Shown: piece after piece, positions 5,266 through 6,620 of the stretch
Position numbering within the stretch: the first letter of the stretch is position 1
Layout: each line of letters opens with the position of its first letter
Assembly: GCA_028293405.1 (NCBI GenBank)
Contig: JAQGOW010000322.1
Span: forward strand, 1-6,620
DNA: 6,620 nucleotides
DNA from: Verrucomicrobiales bacterium
Lineage (GTDB): Bacteria; Verrucomicrobiota; Verrucomicrobiia; Limisphaerales; Palsa-1400
Direction of reading: 5' to 3'
The notes under the pieces: generated by a model
The model's database searches: none
What the model was told of the DNA's origin: nothing
What the model saw: only the letters and a program-made list of their open reading frames with translations
Program-made: the position numbers and the translations under genes

Positions 5266-6620
5266 AGGATTACGTGCAAACATCACCAGCAAAGCCCCGC
5301 GTGCTCATCGTCGATGACGATGCGAGCCAACGCAGCTTGCTCGATTCTTTTTTGGGCGGGCAGGGCTTCGACACCGTTGCCGTTGAATCCGGCGAACGCG
5401 CCTTGGACGTTTTGCGCAAGGGTGGGGTGGACATGATGGTTTCCGATGTTCGTATGCCTGGTCTTTCCGGTATCGAAACCTTACGTCTCGCTCGACAGGA
5501 ACACGCCCGTCTGCCGGTCTTGCTCGTGACTGCCTTCGCTGATATTCGCCAGGCTGTTGACGCGATGCGCGATGGCGCGGTGAATTATTTACCCAAGCCG
5601 ATCGACCTCGACGAATTGCTGGCATCGGTTCGTCATGCGACCGGCCTGGCTGAAAACGCGCCGCGGGCATTCAGCGGTTCACGCGAACTTCCGGCGCACG
5701 TCATCGCGGAAAGTCCGTTGATGCAATCCGTCTTTCGCGACATCGCGCTCATCGCTCCCTCCGAAAGCCGCGTGTTGATCACTGGCGAAAGCGGCGTTGG
5801 AAAAGAAGTCGTCGCTGATGTCATTCATTTGTGGAGCAAACGCGCTGACGGCCCGCTCGTGAAAGTAAATTGCGCTGCGCTTCCCGAAACACTTCTCGAA
5901 AGCGAATTGTTCGGTCATGAAAAAGGTTCGTTCACCGGCGCGAGCGCGCAACGCATTGGCCGATTCGAACAAGCCAACGGCGGCACGATCATGCTCGATG
6001 AAATTGCCGAAATGTCGCCGGGCCTTCAGGCGAAGCTTTTGCGCGTGACGCAAAACGGCTCCTTTCAACGCATCGGTTCCAATACGGAAATTCGTTCGAA
6101 TGCTCGCATCCTCGCGGCCAGCAATCGCAACCTTGAAGAGGAAGTTAAGAAAAGCCGTTTCCGCGAAGATCTGTTTTACCGTCTGAACGTCGTTGAAATG
6201 AATATTCCGCCATTGCGCGAGCGTCCGGAGGACGTTCTGGCTTTGGCGCAAAAATTCATCGAAGAACTTACGCAAGGCCGCTCGCGTTTGTCTTCGGCGG
6301 TCGGCGAGTTGCTGAAAAACTATTCATGGCCCGGCAACGTCCGCGAATTGCACAACGCCATGGAACGCGCCGCATTGCTTTCGCGCGGCGAAATGATTTT
6401 GCCGGACCATTTGCCGATGCGCGTTCGGACCTCTGCGGAGCCCGCGCCGACGCCAGTCATCGACGAACAAAAGCTCGATGACATTGAGCGCGCCGCGTTA
6501 TTGCTGACGCTGAAAAAGCACGACTACAACCGCACCGAAACTGCCAAAGCGCTTGGTATCAGCCGTCGCGCCCTCATCTACAAGCTCCAACGCTTGCGCG
6601 AATTAGGCTATCAGATAGAC
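5262..6620 (+). CDS. NtrC-family sigma-54-dependent response regulator (3' end beyond window)
   Basis: The frame is open for 453 codons to the last base with no stop; family length is typically about 450-470 residues, so only a few codons are probably missing. The receiver domain (12-125) has acidic residues Asp18-20, phosphoacceptor Asp62 (SDVRMPG), Thr90 and Lys112 (LPKP). The AAA+ sigma-54 interaction domain (about 148-388) has Walker A GESGVGKE (175-182), a GSFTGA loop (222-227), Walker B IMLDE (243-247), FREDLFYRLNV (300-310) and WPGNVREL (356-363). The C-terminal Fis-type DNA-binding domain (404-453) has a helix-turn-helix at about 423-443 (NRTETAKALGISRRALIYKL). When phosphorylated by the upstream kinase it should bind enhancer sites and use ATP hydrolysis to open RpoN promoters. 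GTG 5262 overlaps the kinase stop as GTGA, which favours translational coupling. GTG 5274 is an alternative start, with AAGGA at 5265-5269 and a short 4-base spacer; both keep the whole receiver domain. Confidence 0.94.
   Translation, partial: MKDYVQTSPAKPRVLIVDDDASQRSLLDSFLGGQGFDTVAVESGERALDVLRKGGVDMMVSDVRMPGLSGIETLRLARQEHARLPVLLVTAFADIRQAVDAMRDGAVNYLPKPIDLDELLASVRHATGLAENAPRAFSGSRELPAHVIAESPLMQSVFRDIALIAPSESRVLITGESGVGKEVVADVIHLWSKRADGPLVKVNCAALPETLLESELFGHEKGSFTGASAQRIGRFEQANGGTIMLDEIAEMSPGLQAKLLRVTQNGSFQRIGSNTEIRSNARILAASNRNLEEEVKKSRFREDLFYRLNVVEMNIPPLRERPEDVLALAQKFIEELTQGRSRLSSAVGELLKNYSWPGNVRELHNAMERAALLSRGEMILPDHLPMRVRTSAEPAPTPVIDEQKLDDIERAALLLTLKKHDYNRTETAKALGISRRALIYKLQRLRELGYQID

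Noticed and set aside
5679..6275. A 198-codon minus-strand frame inside the response regulator
   Set aside because: The + strand here encodes all AAA+ motifs of a sigma-54 activator; the minus-strand product is a compositional shadow.

Overview
The window is almost entirely coding on the + strand: six tightly packed genes, the first cut by the left edge and the last still open at the right edge. Gaps between genes are 2, 19 and 14 bases, and two junctions overlap (17 and 4 bases), so this looks like one transcription unit. No stretch over 300 bases lacks a gene. I see no tRNA, rRNA, CRISPR array, insertion sequence or convincing terminator.

Layout: (1) 1-198, the C-terminal end of a probable PilO/GspM-like inner-membrane assembly protein; (2) 201-878, an exported protein with a GspC/PilP-like homology region; (3) 862-2415, an exported protein made of secretin N-domains (N0 plus KH-like repeats) with no secretin barrel; (4) 2435-3757, a second exported protein carrying the end of an N-domain and the complete secretin barrel domain; (5) 3772-5265, a two-TM sensor histidine kinase; (6) 5262-6620, an NtrC-family sigma-54-dependent response regulator whose stop lies beyond the window.

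Together, genes 1-4 encode the trans-periplasmic and outer-membrane part of a type II secretion or type IV pilus-like machine: inner-membrane platform piece, periplasmic connector, and outer-membrane channel. Genes 5-6 form a cognate two-component pair, in the general style of PilS/PilR or AtoS/AtoC, placed to control the machine or its substrates through RpoN.

The most notable point is that the secretin is encoded as two separately exported polypeptides. The break falls inside an N-domain: strand 1 and helix 1 lie at the C-terminus of gene 3, and the remaining strands and helix lie near the N-terminus of gene 4, after a new signal peptide and a Ser/Gly-rich linker. A functional channel would seem to need the two chains to associate in the periplasm.

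The organism is a diderm bacterium of moderate-to-high GC that uses sigma-54. The Thr/Asn/Ser-rich periplasmic linkers and this mixed PilO/GspC/GspD gene order remind me of Verrucomicrobiota (Pedosphaera-like), but this is an impression and not a demonstrated assignment; other PVC bacteria or Acidobacteria remain possible.
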